Shown here: piece by piece, positions 42,824 to 55,313 of the stretch
Position numbering within the stretch: the first letter of the stretch is position 1
Layout of the letters: every line of letters starts with the position of its first letter
Assembly: GCF_900103885.1 (NCBI RefSeq)
Contig: NZ_FNIM01000007.1
Location: 62,001 to 126,000 of the forward strand
DNA from: Actinomyces ruminicola
GTDB taxonomy: Bacteria > Actinomycetota > Actinomycetes > Actinomycetales > Actinomycetaceae
DNA length: 64,000 nucleotides
Reading direction: 5' to 3'
Translations under genes and position numbers: made by a program
The notes under the pieces: model-generated
Seen by the model: only the letters and a program-made list of their open reading frames with translations
Told to the model about the DNA's origin: nothing
Databases searched by the model: none

Positions 42824-43594
42824 TCAGAGTACGTCCCGGCGCAGCCCGGCGCGCAGTCGGGCGACGGCGTGCCGAGTGGCGCCCAGCCCGACCCCCGCCC
42901 AGGCGAGCGCGACCAGCAGGTCGCGGGCCAGCAGCGGCCCGACGGCGTCGGCCCCCGCATCAAGGGCCGTCACCGTGCCGCTCATGGGCAGGAGGGTGCC
43001 GAGCGCGCGCAGCCATGCCGGGCACAGCGACAGTGGCACAATCACGCCGGTCAGCAGCGGCAGGAAGGTGGAGACAATGGTCGCGCCCAGGTAGGGGTCG
43101 GGCAGGTCGACGCCGATACCCGCCGCGCCGACCCCCAGCAGCAGCCCGCAGACGACGGCGATAGGCGCCAGGGCCACGACCCGCCCGAGCATGGCGGCGT
43201 CGTGGGCGGGGGAGAGGACGAATACCGCGCCGATCGCGGCTGCGCCGGTGGCTGCCGCCAGCAGCGCGGGCACGGCGGCGACCGCCAACCAGTAGGCCGG
43301 GTCCGCACGGCGACGCGTGTGCACCTCCTGGAAGACGCCCAGGTTGCGGTCGGTGGCGGCGGTGCCTACTACCCCGGCGCACACGGAGCTCGCCAGGGCC
43401 ACCAGCGCGGCGGCGTAGCCGGTGCGCACCAGGTCGGGAGCGGACAGGTCCGCACCCAGCAGCACGTCGTAGGCGATGCTCAGCAGCGGCAGCACCAGCA
43501 GCGTCACTACGGCCGTGCCTAAGGTGGCGAAGGCAGTTGATGACGCCCACGTCACGCGCACCCCCGAGGCCAGGCGCCGGATGAACAGCCCCAT
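42824..43594 (-). CDS. ABC-2 type transporter permease
   Basis: A 256-aa membrane protein with six predicted helices (for example TAFATLGTAVVTLLVLPLLS, then GRVVALAPIAVVCGLLLGVG, then STFLPLLTGVIVPLSLCP). The PLSLCPAWLRALGTLLPMSG segment before the last helix is typical of ABC-2 drug exporters. It is the last gene of a three-gene operon, and its ATG shares a base with the stop of the preceding permease. Confidence 0.78.
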   Translation of the reverse strand: MGLFIRRLASGVRVTWASSTAFATLGTAVVTLLVLPLLSIAYDVLLGADLSAPDLVRTGYAAALVALASSVCAGVVGTAATDRNLGVFQEVHTRRRADPAYWLAVAAVPALLAAATGAAAIGAVFVLSPAHDAAMLGRVVALAPIAVVCGLLLGVGAAGIGVDLPDPYLGATIVSTFLPLLTGVIVPLSLCPAWLRALGTLLPMSGTVTALDAGADAVGPLLARDLLVALAWAGVGLGATRHAVARLRAGLRRDVL

Positions 43595-44352
43595 CAGATC
43601 ACTTCCAGGGTGCCAGCGCGCGTGGCCAGCCACAGCGCCCGCCGCCCCAGCACTGCGGCCAGGCCCAGCCAGGCGGCCACGCACACCAGCCAGCCGACCG
43701 CGTCCATGGCGCTTACGGCGCGCCCCAGCAGCAGGTCGAAGGGTGCGGACAGGGGCAGGAACCGGCTGATTCCGGCCAGCCAGGCGGGCGGCGAGGCGGC
43801 GGTGAACAGGATGCCGGAGGCGATGAACGCCGGCACCAGCAGCAGCTCCTCGTAGGCAATCGCGTTGGGCGTGAGCACGAACAGGGCCGCGATCACGAGG
43901 CTCAGCGCCAGGCAGCCCGCGAGCAGCGCGCCGGCGGCCAGGACCATGCGGCCTGCCCCCATCCACCCGGGGACGGTGAAGTCCACCGACCCGGAGGCTA
44001 CTGCCCAGGTACACCATGCCACCGGCAGCGCCGCCAGGCCGAAGGAGGCGGCGGCGCAGACGACGGCCGCCAGCGACCGCAGGGCCCCGATCGGCGCCAT
44101 TACCAGGTGCGCGAGGGTGCCCTTGTGCCGCTCGAAGCCGATGATGCCGGCGGCGCAGGTGGCCGTGGTCCACATGCCGATGACCCCGCCGCGCACCCAA
44201 CCCTGGGTGGGGGTGATCCCGCCCCAGGCGCGGGCGGCGAGGAACTGCACCAGCGTGGTGACGATCGTGGTGAAGACCATGAGCTGAATGAAGTAGGGGA
44301 CGGACACGAACTGGCGCACGTGGAAGGCCGTCATGCGCAGCTGCCGGATCAT
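43594..44352 (-). CDS. ABC-2 type transporter permease
   Basis: A 252-aa protein, six helices. It has VPYFIQLMVFTTIVTTLVQF near the N-terminus, the cytoplasmic loop FERHKGTLAHLVMAPIGALR that contacts the ATPase, and NAIAYEELLLVPAFIASGIL near the end. It probably pairs with the downstream permease. It overlaps the ATPase gene by 4 nt. Confidence 0.8.
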   Translation of the reverse strand: MIRQLRMTAFHVRQFVSVPYFIQLMVFTTIVTTLVQFLAARAWGGITPTQGWVRGGVIGMWTTATCAAGIIGFERHKGTLAHLVMAPIGALRSLAAVVCAAASFGLAALPVAWCTWAVASGSVDFTVPGWMGAGRMVLAAGALLAGCLALSLVIAALFVLTPNAIAYEELLLVPAFIASGILFTAASPPAWLAGISRFLPLSAPFDLLLGRAVSAMDAVGWLVCVAAWLGLAAVLGRRALWLATRAGTLEVI

Positions 44353-45353
44353 CGCGCGAGCCTGTCCGCCAGGGCCAGGTAGGCCTCCTCCAACGACGCC
44401 GGGCGGGTGACCAGATCCGCGGGCGCCTGCGTCCCAATCTCGGCCAGGGCCGCGGCCAGGGCGGCGTCGCGGGCCTCCCGATCCGCGCGTGAGTCGTCCA
44501 CGGCCCAGTAGACGGTTACCGCCCAGCGGCCGGACGCGGGCCGCTGCGCGACGACGGCACCATCCCCCAGTTGCTCTTGCAACCGGGCGGCGGCATCCGC
44601 GTGGCGGGCTGGCAGGGTGAAGCCGCTGATCATGCCGATGCCCGCGTACGCGGCGAGGTCGCGGACCGTGCCGCGGGTGACGATCCGCCCCGCCCCGATC
44701 ACGCTGATCAGGTCGGCGAGTTCCTCCACTTCCGGCATGGAGTGGGAGGTCAGCAGCACCTCGGTGCCGTCTGCGGCAAGTTCCCGGATCAGGTCGCGTA
44801 CCTGCAGGGCGACGTCCGGGTCGAGTCCCGTGGTCGGCTCATTCAGCAGGAGCAGCGGGGGAGAACCGAGCAGGGCGCGCGCCAGGTGCAGGCGCTGCAG
44901 CATGCCGCGGGAGAACGCTCCGGCCTTGCGGGTGGCCACGTCGGCCAGGCCCATGCGCTCCAGCGCCGTATCCACGGCTTGTCTGCGCCGGCGCCGACTC
45001 AGCCCCTGCAGGTCGGCGAAGAACAGCAGGTTGTCCCGGGCGCTGGCGCGCGGGTAGAAGCCGAGCTCACCGCCGAGCACCAGCCCCACGCGGGCGCGCG
45101 CCGCCTCAGGGTGGCGGACGGCGTCAATGCCGTCCACCTGGATCTGGCCGACGGTGGGAGTCAGCAGGGTGGCGCACATGCGCACGGTGGTGGTCTTGCC
45201 CGCCCCATTGGGGCCGAGCAGCGCATGTACCTGGCCAGGTTCGACGCTCAGGGAGAGGTCGTCCACGGCGACGAACCCCTCCTTGCCGAAGGTGCGCCTC
45301 AGGCCGGTGGCCGCTAGAACCGGGGTAGTGCCGGCAGTTTGCGTTGATAACAC
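44349..45353 (-). CDS. ABC transporter ATP-binding protein (drug-exporter type)
   Basis: About 334 aa. Walker A is ALLGPNGAGKTTTVRMCATL, the signature is AFSRGMLQRLHLARALL, Walker B is LLLLNEPTTGLDPDVA (Asn replaces the usual Asp before Glu), and the H-loop is LLTSHSMPEVEEL. The C-terminal 90 residues (GFTLPARHADAAARLQEQLG and onward) match the DrrA-like extension. It heads an exporter operon with two permeases. The GTG start at 45353 has no clear ribosome binding site, so the transcript may be leaderless or the start may be a little different. Confidence 0.85.
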   Translation of the reverse strand: MLSTQTAGTTPVLAATGLRRTFGKEGFVAVDDLSLSVEPGQVHALLGPNGAGKTTTVRMCATLLTPTVGQIQVDGIDAVRHPEAARARVGLVLGGELGFYPRASARDNLLFFADLQGLSRRRRRQAVDTALERMGLADVATRKAGAFSRGMLQRLHLARALLGSPPLLLLNEPTTGLDPDVALQVRDLIRELAADGTEVLLTSHSMPEVEELADLISVIGAGRIVTRGTVRDLAAYAGIGMISGFTLPARHADAAARLQEQLGDGAVVAQRPASGRWAVTVYWAVDDSRADREARDAALAAALAEIGTQAPADLVTRPASLEEAYLALADRLAR

Positions 45354-45834
45354 GCGGAAACTATGACATGAGCCGAGCCTGGCTAGACCGACGGGTCCAC
45401 GGCGCTGCCGGGATCGACAGAGGTGAGCGTGAGGGCGCTTCCGGTCACCTTGCACACCGGAGCTGTCAGGACAAACTTGTGCGATCAGGGTTTTTCGTTG
45501 GAATTACGGGGAAACGGTGGGGATGCCAGAAGTCGGTGGCATGCCTCCCGTGTGCAATGAGGGCTCCGGCGCACACGGGAGCCCCTCAGAGATTCAAGGT
45601 GAGTGTGCAAAAGCGCGGAATTGTGCGGTTTTCGGAAAATGTCCCGAAGCTCCGGTGTGCAACGTGCGGTTGCGCACCCGTACGGCTCTGCCGGAGGCTG
45701 CCCGATGGGGCATCGAAGCAATACGTAGGTCGTTATAGGGGCACAGCGGGTACGAACCTCCACCCGCCCTACCGCGTACATGATTAACCTCATAGAGTCG
45801 GCGCAATGCTGCCTGTACTCCCTGAGGAGGAGCC
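45354..45834. other. Intergenic stretch with inverted repeats
   Basis: No supported gene; the short open frames look random. The stretch contains TTGCACACCGGAGCT (45450-45464) and its exact complement (45648-45662), and three GTGTGCAA motifs at 45550, 45603 and 45655. A short stem (TCCCGTGTGC with GCACACGGGA) lies between them. Confidence 0.5.
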
Positions 45835-46125
45835 ATGAAGATCCTGCACTCACAGTTCACCGCCAAGCCCGGACTCGAGGACGAGGTCGCCCAGATGATC
45901 CGCGACTACGGTGAGAAGGTCCGCACCGAGCCCGGCAACCGCGTCTTCGACGTCTACCGCCACAGCGACGACCCCGCGAAGTTCTTCGTGATGGAGGCCT
46001 ACGTGGATGAGGACGCCTTCCAGATCCACCTGGGCATGCCCTACGGCGACCCCTTCAACGCCCGCCTGGAGGAGCGCATCGAGGAGCCGCACTCGGTGCT
46101 GACCTTCCTGGACCAGATCGGCTGA
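45835..46125 (+). CDS. Antibiotic biosynthesis monooxygenase (ABM)-like protein
   Basis: A 96-aa protein: HSQFTAKPGLEDEVAQMIRD, EPGNRVFDVYRHSDDPAKFF and VMEAYVDEDAFQIHLGMPYG. This is the ferredoxin-like ABM fold, as in YgiN quinol monooxygenases and LsrG. Its substrate cannot be told. The start has GAGGAGG just ahead. It is probably monocistronic. Confidence 0.82.
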   Translation: MKILHSQFTAKPGLEDEVAQMIRDYGEKVRTEPGNRVFDVYRHSDDPAKFFVMEAYVDEDAFQIHLGMPYGDPFNARLEERIEEPHSVLTFLDQIG

Positions 46126-46406
46126 GGCCGCCCGCATCGCCCGCGCCGCCCAGGCGGGCCGGCCCGTCAATCAGCGCCCTCTGGCTGCGCGTGTCCGCGG
46201 TGGCCTGTTGCTGGTAGTGGTCGAGTGTGGAGACGTCGGGGGTTGCGCTCCTTGTAGGCGGCGATGAGCGTGGCCAGGGCGACGGACTCCGACGCTGAGG
46301 TCCACCAGGACGACACCTCGGCTGAGCCGGTGAGGGCTGGAGGGAGTGGAGGAGCCCACGGGGGATGACGCTCGCGGCGCCGCGGGGCGGCGGCTACAGT
46401 GGATTC

Positions 46407-46805
46407 GTGGACATTCTGGTGCTAATCGCCTACTACCTCGCGCAGGCCGTCTTCTGGATCTGGCGGCTGGCGCAGCTCACCGCTGTGGTGCTGGGCGCGT
46501 GGGCGCTGATCGACACGCTGACGCACGACGCCGCGCACTTCGTCGCGGCCGGCAAGCGCACCAAGGGCTTCTGGCTGGGCGCCAACGCCGCCGGCATCGC
46601 GGTGGTGCTGCTCATGGGCGCCAACTCCATGCTGGGTCTGCTCGGCGTGGTTGCCAACTCCGTCTACCTGGCCGACGTCCGCCCCGCCCTGAAGTACTAC
46701 TCGCCGGTGCGGGTGCGCTCGAACATCCGCTTCCCGGGTAACGGTGGCTCTCGGGGCGGTTCTTCGCGTGGACCCGGCCCGCGCGACTGGACTCCCGGCC
46801 GCTGA
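46407..46805 (+). CDS. DUF2516-family membrane protein
   Basis: About 132 aa. Two or three membrane helices ([20 protein letters not shown], then [20 protein letters not shown]) are followed by [20 protein letters not shown] and a Gly/Ser/Arg-rich tail, the actinobacterial DUF2516 pattern. GTG 46407 lies 6 nt after a TACAGT hexamer, consistent with leaderless transcription; an ATG at 46365 in the same frame is the alternative. Its stop shares a base with dtd. Confidence 0.75.
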   Translation: MDILVLIAYYLAQAVFWIWRLAQLTAVVLGAWALIDTLTHDAAHFVAAGKRTKGFWLGANAAGIAVVLLMGANSMLGLLGVVANSVYLADVRPALKYYSPVRVRSNIRFPGNGGSRGGSSRGPGPRDWTPGR

Positions 46806-47260
46806 TGCGCGCCGTTCTGCAACGCGTGCGCCGGGCGGCGGTGCGCGTGGACGGCGAGGTGGTCGGCGCTATTGATCGCCCCGGGCTGCTGGCGCTGGTC
46901 GGTGTCACTCACGACGACGGCCCCGCGCAGGTGGCCACGGTGGCCCGCAAGATTGCCGAGCTGCGACTGTTCGACGGCCCCGGCGACGACGGCGATGCGC
47001 CGGGCCGGGAGGTGTCGGTGTCCGACCTGGGGGCGCCGGTGCTGGTCATCTCCCAGTTCACCCTGTACGCCGACGTGCGCAAGGGGCGCCGCCCCTCCTG
47101 GAACGGTGCGGCCCCGGGCACGGTGGCCGAGCCCCTGGTGGAGGCCGTGGTGGAGGAGCTGCGCGGACGCGGCCTGGAGGTGTCCACCGGCTGCTTCGGC
47201 GCCCAGATGGACATCGACGCCGAGCTCGACGGCCCGGTCACCATACTCGTCGAGGCCTGA
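46805..47260 (+). CDS. dtd: D-aminoacyl-tRNA deacylase
   Basis: A 151-aa protein: [20 protein letters not shown] at the start, the active-site [17 protein letters not shown], and the C-terminal GPVTILVEA with the conserved Gly-Pro and Thr. It is full length for the family. The enzyme removes D-amino acids (and Gly) wrongly attached to tRNA. It overlaps DUF2516 by 1 nt and the following PPTase gene by 1 nt. Confidence 0.93.
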   Translation: MRAVLQRVRRAAVRVDGEVVGAIDRPGLLALVGVTHDDGPAQVATVARKIAELRLFDGPGDDGDAPGREVSVSDLGAPVLVISQFTLYADVRKGRRPSWNGAAPGTVAEPLVEAVVEELRGRGLEVSTGCFGAQMDIDAELDGPVTILVEA

Positions 47261-47946
47261 TGGCGGCCCCGGAGTCGGAGTCGCCCGCTGCCGCAGGAAC
47301 GCACCTGCTGGCCGCGCTCATGCCGCCGTCGGTGCGCGTCGCCGAGGCGAACCACGACGTTGACGCCCCACTGCTGCCGCCGGAGGCGGCCCACATCTCG
47401 GGGGCCTCGGCGCGCCGCCGCGCCGAGTTCGCCACGGTGCGCTACCTGGCCGGGCGGGCGCTGGCCGAGCTGGGGCTGGCCCGCCCCGTCATGGTGCCGG
47501 GGCCGATGGGGGAACCCGCTTGGCCCGACGGCGTGGTCGGCTCCCTGACCCACTGCCTCGGTTACCGGGCGGCGGCGGTCGCCCGCGCGCGCGAGGTAAC
47601 CGCGCTCGGCATCGATGCCGAGCCGAGTCGGCCACTTGCGCGCGGCGTGCTGGAGCGGATCGCCTCTCCTGCGGAGCGGGAGAACGTCTGCGCGCTGGCC
47701 GAGGCGCTGCCGGGCGTGGCCGGGGACCGGTTGTTGTTCAGCATCAAGGAAGCGGTGTACAAGGCGTGGTTCCCTCGCGCCCGCAAGTCGCTGCGCTTCG
47801 CAGACGCCGAGGTTGACATCCGGCCCGACGGCGCCTTCATGGTGAGGCTGGCCATGGGACCCGATGGCTGCGCAGAACTGACCGGTCGCTGGGCTGCGGG
47901 CGGCGACCTCCTGGCGAGCGCCGTCGTAATGAAGGCCTCGGTGTAA
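47260..47946 (+). CDS. 4'-phosphopantetheinyl transferase, EntD/Sfp-like
   Basis: A 228-aa protein: FATVRYLAGRALAELGL, PAWPDGVVGSLTHCLGYRAA, then LGIDAEPSRPLARGVLERIA and LLFSIKEAVYKAWFPRARKS. The G-I-D-x-E and F-S-x-K-E-A-x-Y-K-x-W motifs are those of EntD-type PPTases, which attach phosphopantetheine to carrier proteins. No NRPS or PKS lies in the window, so its carrier protein is encoded elsewhere. It starts at ATG overlapping the dtd stop. Confidence 0.9.
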   Translation: MAAPESESPAAAGTHLLAALMPPSVRVAEANHDVDAPLLPPEAAHISGASARRRAEFATVRYLAGRALAELGLARPVMVPGPMGEPAWPDGVVGSLTHCLGYRAAAVARAREVTALGIDAEPSRPLARGVLERIASPAERENVCALAEALPGVAGDRLLFSIKEAVYKAWFPRARKSLRFADAEVDIRPDGAFMVRLAMGPDGCAELTGRWAAGGDLLASAVVMKASV

Positions 47947-48149
47947 TCGGATTCACTGTTGGACGAGCAAAGGGTCGTCTATGTTGGGTCATCCCGCGAG
48001 CTGTTGGGCGTGAGTTGCTGTGCGTGCTCAAGGGCTCCCCAATACGTCAGGGCGCCCATGTCGCAGTGGGTCTGGTTGCTTGCGGATCCTGGTGTTACCC
48101 TTGAAATTGCGCGGAATTATGTGTGCGCCGAGTTCAAGGAGGAACCGGT

Positions 48150-50183
48150 ATGTCTACGTCCGTATTCTCTCAAGTGCAGCACCCGGAGTTATTCGAGCCC
48201 ACCCGGGTGGGCAGCATCGAGGTCAAGAACCACTACGCCATGGGGCCGATGGGGCCCCTGGGCTTCTCCACCGCGGAGGGCGGCTGGAACCAGCGGGCGA
48301 TCGAGTTCTACGCCACGCGGGCGCGCGGCGGGATCGGCCTGATCATCACCGGCGTCTGCCAGGTGACCAACCCGGCCGACGGCGTCCCGCCGGGACTGAT
48401 CCCGAACCCGACCCTCTCGCCAGGACTCTTCCTCACCACTAGCCGAGACCTGACCGAGCGCGTCCACGCATACGACGCGAAGATCGTGCTGCAGGTCGGG
48501 GCGGGCTTCGGGCGCGTGATCATTCCCGGGGTGCTCGGCGGCCGCAGGCCGGTAGCCCCATCGGAGATCCCCTACCGCTGGGACCCCTCCATCACCTGCC
48601 GGGAGATGACGGTGGAGGAGATCCAGGGGATCGTCGCGCAGTTCCGCATCGCCGGGATGGTGGCGCGCGAGGCCGGATTCGACGGCATCCAAGTGCACGC
48701 CGTGCACGAGGGCTACCTGCTCGACCAGTTCGCCATCTCATACTTCAACCACCGCACCGACGCTTACGGCGGCTCGCTGGGCAACCGGCTGCGCTTCGCG
48801 CGCGAGGTGGTCGAGGCCATTCACGAGTCCGCCGGCGCCGACTTCCCCGTCCAGCTGCGCTTCTCCCCGAAGTCCATGATCAAGGACTTCGGCGTGGGCG
48901 CCATGCCCGGTGAGACCTTCGACGAGATGGGACGGGACATGGACGAGGGCATCGAGGCCGCCCGCCTGCTCGTGTCCTACGGGTACGAGGCGCTCGACGT
49001 CGACGTCGGCTCCTACGACTCCTGGTACTGGAGCCACCCGCCGATGTACCAGGCCAAGGGCCTGTACGTTCCCTACGCGCGCCAGTTGCACGAGGCCTGC
49101 CCCGAGATCCCGCTGATCGTGGCCGGGCGCATGGACGATCCGGAGCTGGCCGCCGCGGCCACGGCCGACGGCACGGCCACGCTGGTCTCGCTGGCCCGCC
49201 CCACCCTCGCGGACCCGGAGATCGTCAACAAGCTCCAGCGGGGCAGGCGCGACCTGGTCCGGCCCTGCATCTCCTGCCAGGAGGGCTGTATCGGCCGCAT
49301 TGAGAAGTACTCGTCGCTGCGCTGCGCGGTCAATCCGCTGGCTGCCCGGGAGCTCGAGCGCCCCCTGCCGCAGGCGACCGACCGCACTCGCATGCGCGTG
49401 CTGATCGTCGGCGGCGGCGTGGCCGGCATGGAGGCGGCCCGCGTGCTCGCCGAGCGCGGCCACCTCCCGGTGCTCCACGAGGCCTCCGAACGCCTCGGAG
49501 GCGTGGTCATCGCCGGCGGCCAGCCCTCGTTCAAGGAGGACGACCTCGCCCTGATCGCCTGGTACGAGCGGCAGTTGGCGGAGCTCGGGGTCGAGGTGCA
49601 CCTGGGCTCCCGGGTCGACGCCGAGCTGATCCGCCGCTCCGGAGCCGACCACGTGCTCATCGCCACCGGCTCCACCCCGCGGCTACTCGACCTCGGTGAG
49701 GGCGTGCCCGTGGTGGAGGCCACCGACGCCCTGCTCGATCAGGACTCCCTCGGCGAGCGGGTGGTCATCGTCGGCGGTGGTACCAGCGGCTGCGAGCTGG
49801 CCATCTCCCTGCGCGAGCGCGGCATCGAGGTCACCATCGTGGAGGCGCTGGCCGACGTGCTGAAGAAGAACGCGCCCACGTGCATGGCCAACCATGCGAT
49901 GCTGCACGACCTGGTCGCCTACCGCGGTGTCGAGGTGCTCGCCGGCGTCCGCGCCGAGCACGTCACCGACGCCGGCCTGCTGGTGAGCGTCGACGGCGAG
50001 GAGCGGCTGGTCCCGGCGCAGACGGTGGTCACCGCGATCGGCTACAAGCCGCGCCATGAGCTGGAGGCCGAGGTCAAGGCCGCCGGCATCCCGTACCACG
50101 TCATCGGCGATGCGCGCCGGTGCGCAAACATCATGTACGCGATCTGGGACGGCTTCGAGGTCGCCAGTCAGCTGGCCAAGTAG
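48150..50183 (+). CDS. Old-Yellow-Enzyme/2,4-dienoyl-CoA reductase-type Fe-S flavoprotein
   Basis: A 677-aa protein. The N-terminal OYE barrel (residues about 1-370) has [20 protein letters not shown] and [20 protein letters not shown], with [20 protein letters not shown] for FMN and substrate binding. The 4Fe-4S cysteines are in [12 protein letters not shown] and SLRCAVNP. The C-terminal half is an FAD/NAD(P)H unit ([20 protein letters not shown] and [20 protein letters not shown]). The architecture is that of FadH, TMADH and gut bile-acid BaiCD/BaiH enzymes; the substrate is unknown. AAGGAGG lies 8 nt ahead of the ATG. It is monocistronic. Confidence 0.88.
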   Translation: MSTSVFSQVQHPELFEPTRVGSIEVKNHYAMGPMGPLGFSTAEGGWNQRAIEFYATRARGGIGLIITGVCQVTNPADGVPPGLIPNPTLSPGLFLTTSRDLTERVHAYDAKIVLQVGAGFGRVIIPGVLGGRRPVAPSEIPYRWDPSITCREMTVEEIQGIVAQFRIAGMVAREAGFDGIQVHAVHEGYLLDQFAISYFNHRTDAYGGSLGNRLRFAREVVEAIHESAGADFPVQLRFSPKSMIKDFGVGAMPGETFDEMGRDMDEGIEAARLLVSYGYEALDVDVGSYDSWYWSHPPMYQAKGLYVPYARQLHEACPEIPLIVAGRMDDPELAAAATADGTATLVSLARPTLADPEIVNKLQRGRRDLVRPCISCQEGCIGRIEKYSSLRCAVNPLAARELERPLPQATDRTRMRVLIVGGGVAGMEAARVLAERGHLPVLHEASERLGGVVIAGGQPSFKEDDLALIAWYERQLAELGVEVHLGSRVDAELIRRSGADHVLIATGSTPRLLDLGEGVPVVEATDALLDQDSLGERVVIVGGGTSGCELAISLRERGIEVTIVEALADVLKKNAPTCMANHAMLHDLVAYRGVEVLAGVRAEHVTDAGLLVSVDGEERLVPAQTVVTAIGYKPRHELEAEVKAAGIPYHVIGDARRCANIMYAIWDGFEVASQLAK

Positions 50184-50265
50184 CGTCCCGCGGCGAAGGC
50201 AACGGCGTCGGCGGGTGATGCCCGGATGGGTGCCGTCCCGTCGGCCCGGTTGCCACAATGGAGCC

Positions 50266-50850
50266 ATGATGCGAATAGAAGCGGTACGCGGAGACATCAC
50301 CACCCAGGAGGTGGACGCCGTCGTCAACGCGGCCAACTCCGGGCTGCTCGGGGGCGGCGGGGTCGACGGCGCCATCCACCGCGCCGCCGGGCCGCGCCTG
50401 CTCCAGGCCTGCCGCGAGCTGCGCGCCACGAGCCTGCCCAGTGGCCTGCCGGTGGGGGAGGCCGTGGCCACGCCCGGCTTCGACCTGCCCGCCCGCTGGG
50501 TCATCCACACCGTCGGCCCCAACCGGCACGCCGGCCAGACCGACCCCGCCCTGCTGCGCGCCGCCTTCCGCTCCAGCCTGGAGCTGGCGCAGGAGCTCGG
50601 CTGCCGCAGCGTGGCGGTGCCGGCGATCTCCGCCGGCGTGTACGGCTGGGACGCCGAGTCCGTCGCCCGGGCCGCGGTGGCCGATGCCCGCGCCCTGGCG
50701 GCCCGGGCGGACACCGCCAGCGGCGTCGAGGTGTGCGGCACCGACGTCGTCGACGCCGCCGCGGCGCAGCCGGGCGGGCTGGAACTGGTGCGCTTCGTGC
50801 TCTTCTCCGAGCGGCTGCTGCGCGCCTTCCGGGTGGCCCTGGACGCCTGA
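50266..50850 (+). CDS. Macrodomain hydrolase, O-acetyl-ADP-ribose deacetylase-like
   Basis: A 194-aa protein: [60 protein letters not shown] and [20 protein letters not shown]. These are the MacroD/YmdB motifs, including the catalytic Asn-Ala-Ala-Asn and Gly-Gly-Gly-Gly-Val-Asp loops. The enzyme removes acetyl from O-acetyl-ADP-ribose or reverses mono-ADP-ribosylation. It is far from the TIR operon, and no link is visible. Confidence 0.92.
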   Translation: MMRIEAVRGDITTQEVDAVVNAANSGLLGGGGVDGAIHRAAGPRLLQACRELRATSLPSGLPVGEAVATPGFDLPARWVIHTVGPNRHAGQTDPALLRAAFRSSLELAQELGCRSVAVPAISAGVYGWDAESVARAAVADARALAARADTASGVEVCGTDVVDAAAAQPGGLELVRFVLFSERLLRAFRVALDA

Positions 50851-50908
50851 GCGGCCTGGACGGCGTCGGCGTCATGCGTCGTCCGCATGTGCCTGGACGC
50901 CACTTATT

Positions 50909-50929
50909 CCTGAGTCGGGTTGACTCAAC
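50909..50929 (+). promoter_or_regulatory. HAIR-like element (HspR site) upstream of clpC
   Basis: CCTGAGT-N7-ACTCAAC matches the HspR-associated inverted repeat CTTGAGT-N7-ACTCAAG at 11 of 14 positions with the exact 7-nt spacer. It lies about 150 bp before the clpC start, so HspR control of clpC is likely but unproven. Confidence 0.5.
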
Positions 50930-51076
50930 CCTGCTCACGCCCACTGCGAACAGGGGCATGACCGCCTCGCCCTCCCCGTTAGCCTTATCAGCGCGTGCCC
51001 CGCGTTTTCCTCCCGGTCTAACCTCCGGGCCCGGGTAACGCGACCACCAACCGCACGTGCCGAGGAGCAATCAGCG

Positions 51077-53596
<2,520 letters not shown>

Positions 53597-53666
53597 GTGG
53601 CTTCCGGGTTCGCCGCAGCGGCGGCAGTGCCCATGGGTGAGCCGTCGCGCTGACCTGCCCCAACCA

Positions 53667-53706
53667 GATGGCGGGGGCCGTCCCAATCGGGACGGCCCCC
53701 GCCATC
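53667..53706 (+). terminator. Strong hairpin terminator after clpC
   Basis: An 18-bp perfect stem with a 4-nt AATC loop; the left arm begins GATGGCGGGGGCCGTCCC. It starts 71 nt after the clpC stop. It is GC-rich and lacks a U-run, as is usual for actinobacterial terminators. Confidence 0.8.
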
Positions 53707-54002
53707 GGCGTGTATCCGCCGAGCACGCCCCCTCGGGCGGCGTCCTCAAGGCCTGCCCGGCCCCTCGGGGGGCGAGCAGGGGGCGTGCTTCCGGCGTGGG
53801 CGTCTGGTGGCGCTCGTCATGGACGGACTGTGAAATTGATGTGACCTTAGTGGTATTCCCTAGTTTTGGATTCTTTCCGGCGTGCTCTCGGTTAGTGTGT
53901 ACGACGTTAACGGAACGCAAGTACGTGTCCGCGTGCGTGTCAACATGCTTGCAACCCAGTATCTACGTCTTTGTTGTCTTGCCCACCGAGGAAATGCCTC
54001 TC
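53707..54002. other. Leader region of the Pel-like cluster
   Basis: No gene is seen between the clpC terminator and the PelG-like start. The last 170 bases are visibly AT-richer and probably contain the cluster promoter; no confident -35/-10 pair was found. Confidence 0.35.
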
Positions 54003-55313
54003 ATGACTGCGAACGTGCCTGTTGCTGCCCGGCAAGCGCCTCCGCTTCCCGGGTGGATCAGACCCCTGACCGGCCCCGATGAGCCCCCTTTGGGGAGAAA
54101 GACCACTTGGGTTCTCGAGACCCTACTTCTGGCCATGTCCCCCGCGATCCTCCTGGGGGTGTCCTACCCGCTGGTCATGAGCCGGATGGCTGGGCATGAC
54201 GTCGGCGGCGTGCCGGTGGCCTCGCTGATCATCAGCGTTGCCGTGGGTGTCCCGTGGCTGAGCCAGGTCACCTGCGGCCCGGTATACCGGCTCATGGGGT
54301 CGGTAACTGACGTCGCGCCTCAGGAGCGCGTCCGTCACTTCATCCGATTGTGGCCCGCGGTGCTGGCCTTCTCCATCCCCCCGGTCCTCCTCGTCACCGC
54401 GCTGGTGGCGGTGACCACGCACTGGCCCGCTCAGACGATTGCAGCGCACTTCCTGCTGCTGCTGGAGAACATGGTCTTCGCACAGTCCCTCATGGTGGCC
54501 GACTTGCTGCGACGGCGGCGCCACTGGGCGCTGGGCTGGGCCGCCTACGCCGTCTCGGTCCTGGCGCTCCCGACGGCCTGGTACCTGCCCCCGCTGCTGG
54601 CCACCCTCACCCAGGTCCTGCCGATGCGCTCGGCCCTGGCAGAGCTGCGCCACCCGCTTCCAGTCAGCCCCGGACAGTACGTGGTCGACATGTTCCGCGG
54701 TCTCATTCTCGGCGGCGTGCTGTGGGCGGACAAGCTCTTGCTCTTCCTCACTCTGGGCGTCGAGTGGCGCATTGCCCTGGCCTACCTGTGCCTGCAGCCC
54801 GCAGTGCTCGGCTACAGCTTCTACTTCGCAGTCGCCACGCCCAGGGTGACGGGGGCGCTTTCGGACTTCCATCGGGGGCTGGACTCGGTGAGCGCTGACT
54901 CTTTGCGCGACCGCAGCCGCTATCTCACCAGGCTGCTGAACCGGGCGCTGGTGCGCGCCGGGCTGGTGGAGGCCCTCGGCGTGATAGCCGTGGTGGCTGT
55001 CATGGTCGCCTTCGATCTGTCCTCCCTGCCCGAGGTCCTGGCGGTCTCTTTGGGATCTGCGCTGCTGGCGGTCCTGACTCTGCTCGCTTACGAGATCGAC
55101 CATGCCGGGGATCCCGCCTTGGCGCTGTTCCTGTCCGGGGCTCACCTGCTGACGGCGTTGGCGGTGTTCATCCTGGTCGGTGGGCTGGCCGCCTCCTTCG
55201 CGGCGACCGCAATCGTCGACCTCGTCTTGATCGCCATCTCGGTGGGCGTTTACCGGGCGCGGTGGTCTTCACCCGAGTACTCCTTCTTCTGGCGAAAGGC
55301 TTTGTCATGGTGA
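54003..55313 (+). CDS. PelG-like polytopic membrane protein
   Basis: A 436-aa protein with about 12 membrane helices (for example TTWVLETLLLAMSPAILLGV, VLAFSIPPVLLVTALVAVTT, MFRGLILGGVLWADKLLLFL, then LVEALGVIAVVAVMVAFDLS). The length, the G-x-x-L-W-x-D-K segment and the overlap with a PelF gene match PelG, the polysaccharide flippase-like component of Pel export. The N-terminus differs from the canonical PelG start, so the call rests partly on context. ATG 54003 follows GAGGAA at 9 nt; an in-frame ATG at 53994 is too close to that site. Confidence 0.65.
   Translation: MTANVPVAARQAPPLPGWIRPLTGPDEPPLGRKTTWVLETLLLAMSPAILLGVSYPLVMSRMAGHDVGGVPVASLIISVAVGVPWLSQVTCGPVYRLMGSVTDVAPQERVRHFIRLWPAVLAFSIPPVLLVTALVAVTTHWPAQTIAAHFLLLLENMVFAQSLMVADLLRRRRHWALGWAAYAVSVLALPTAWYLPPLLATLTQVLPMRSALAELRHPLPVSPGQYVVDMFRGLILGGVLWADKLLLFLTLGVEWRIALAYLCLQPAVLGYSFYFAVATPRVTGALSDFHRGLDSVSADSLRDRSRYLTRLLNRALVRAGLVEALGVIAVVAVMVAFDLSSLPEVLAVSLGSALLAVLTLLAYEIDHAGDPALALFLSGAHLLTALAVFILVGGLAASFAATAIVDLVLIAISVGVYRARWSSPEYSFFWRKALSW

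Noticed and set aside
45354-45834. Several 70-150-codon frames on both strands as small genes
   Set aside because: They lack ribosome binding sites and coding-like composition, and they run through inverted repeats.
50266-50850. Macrodomain protein as part of the TIR signalling system
   Set aside because: It lies 45 kb away in ordinary core-gene context with a typical MacroD sequence; nothing in the sequence links it to the TIR operon.
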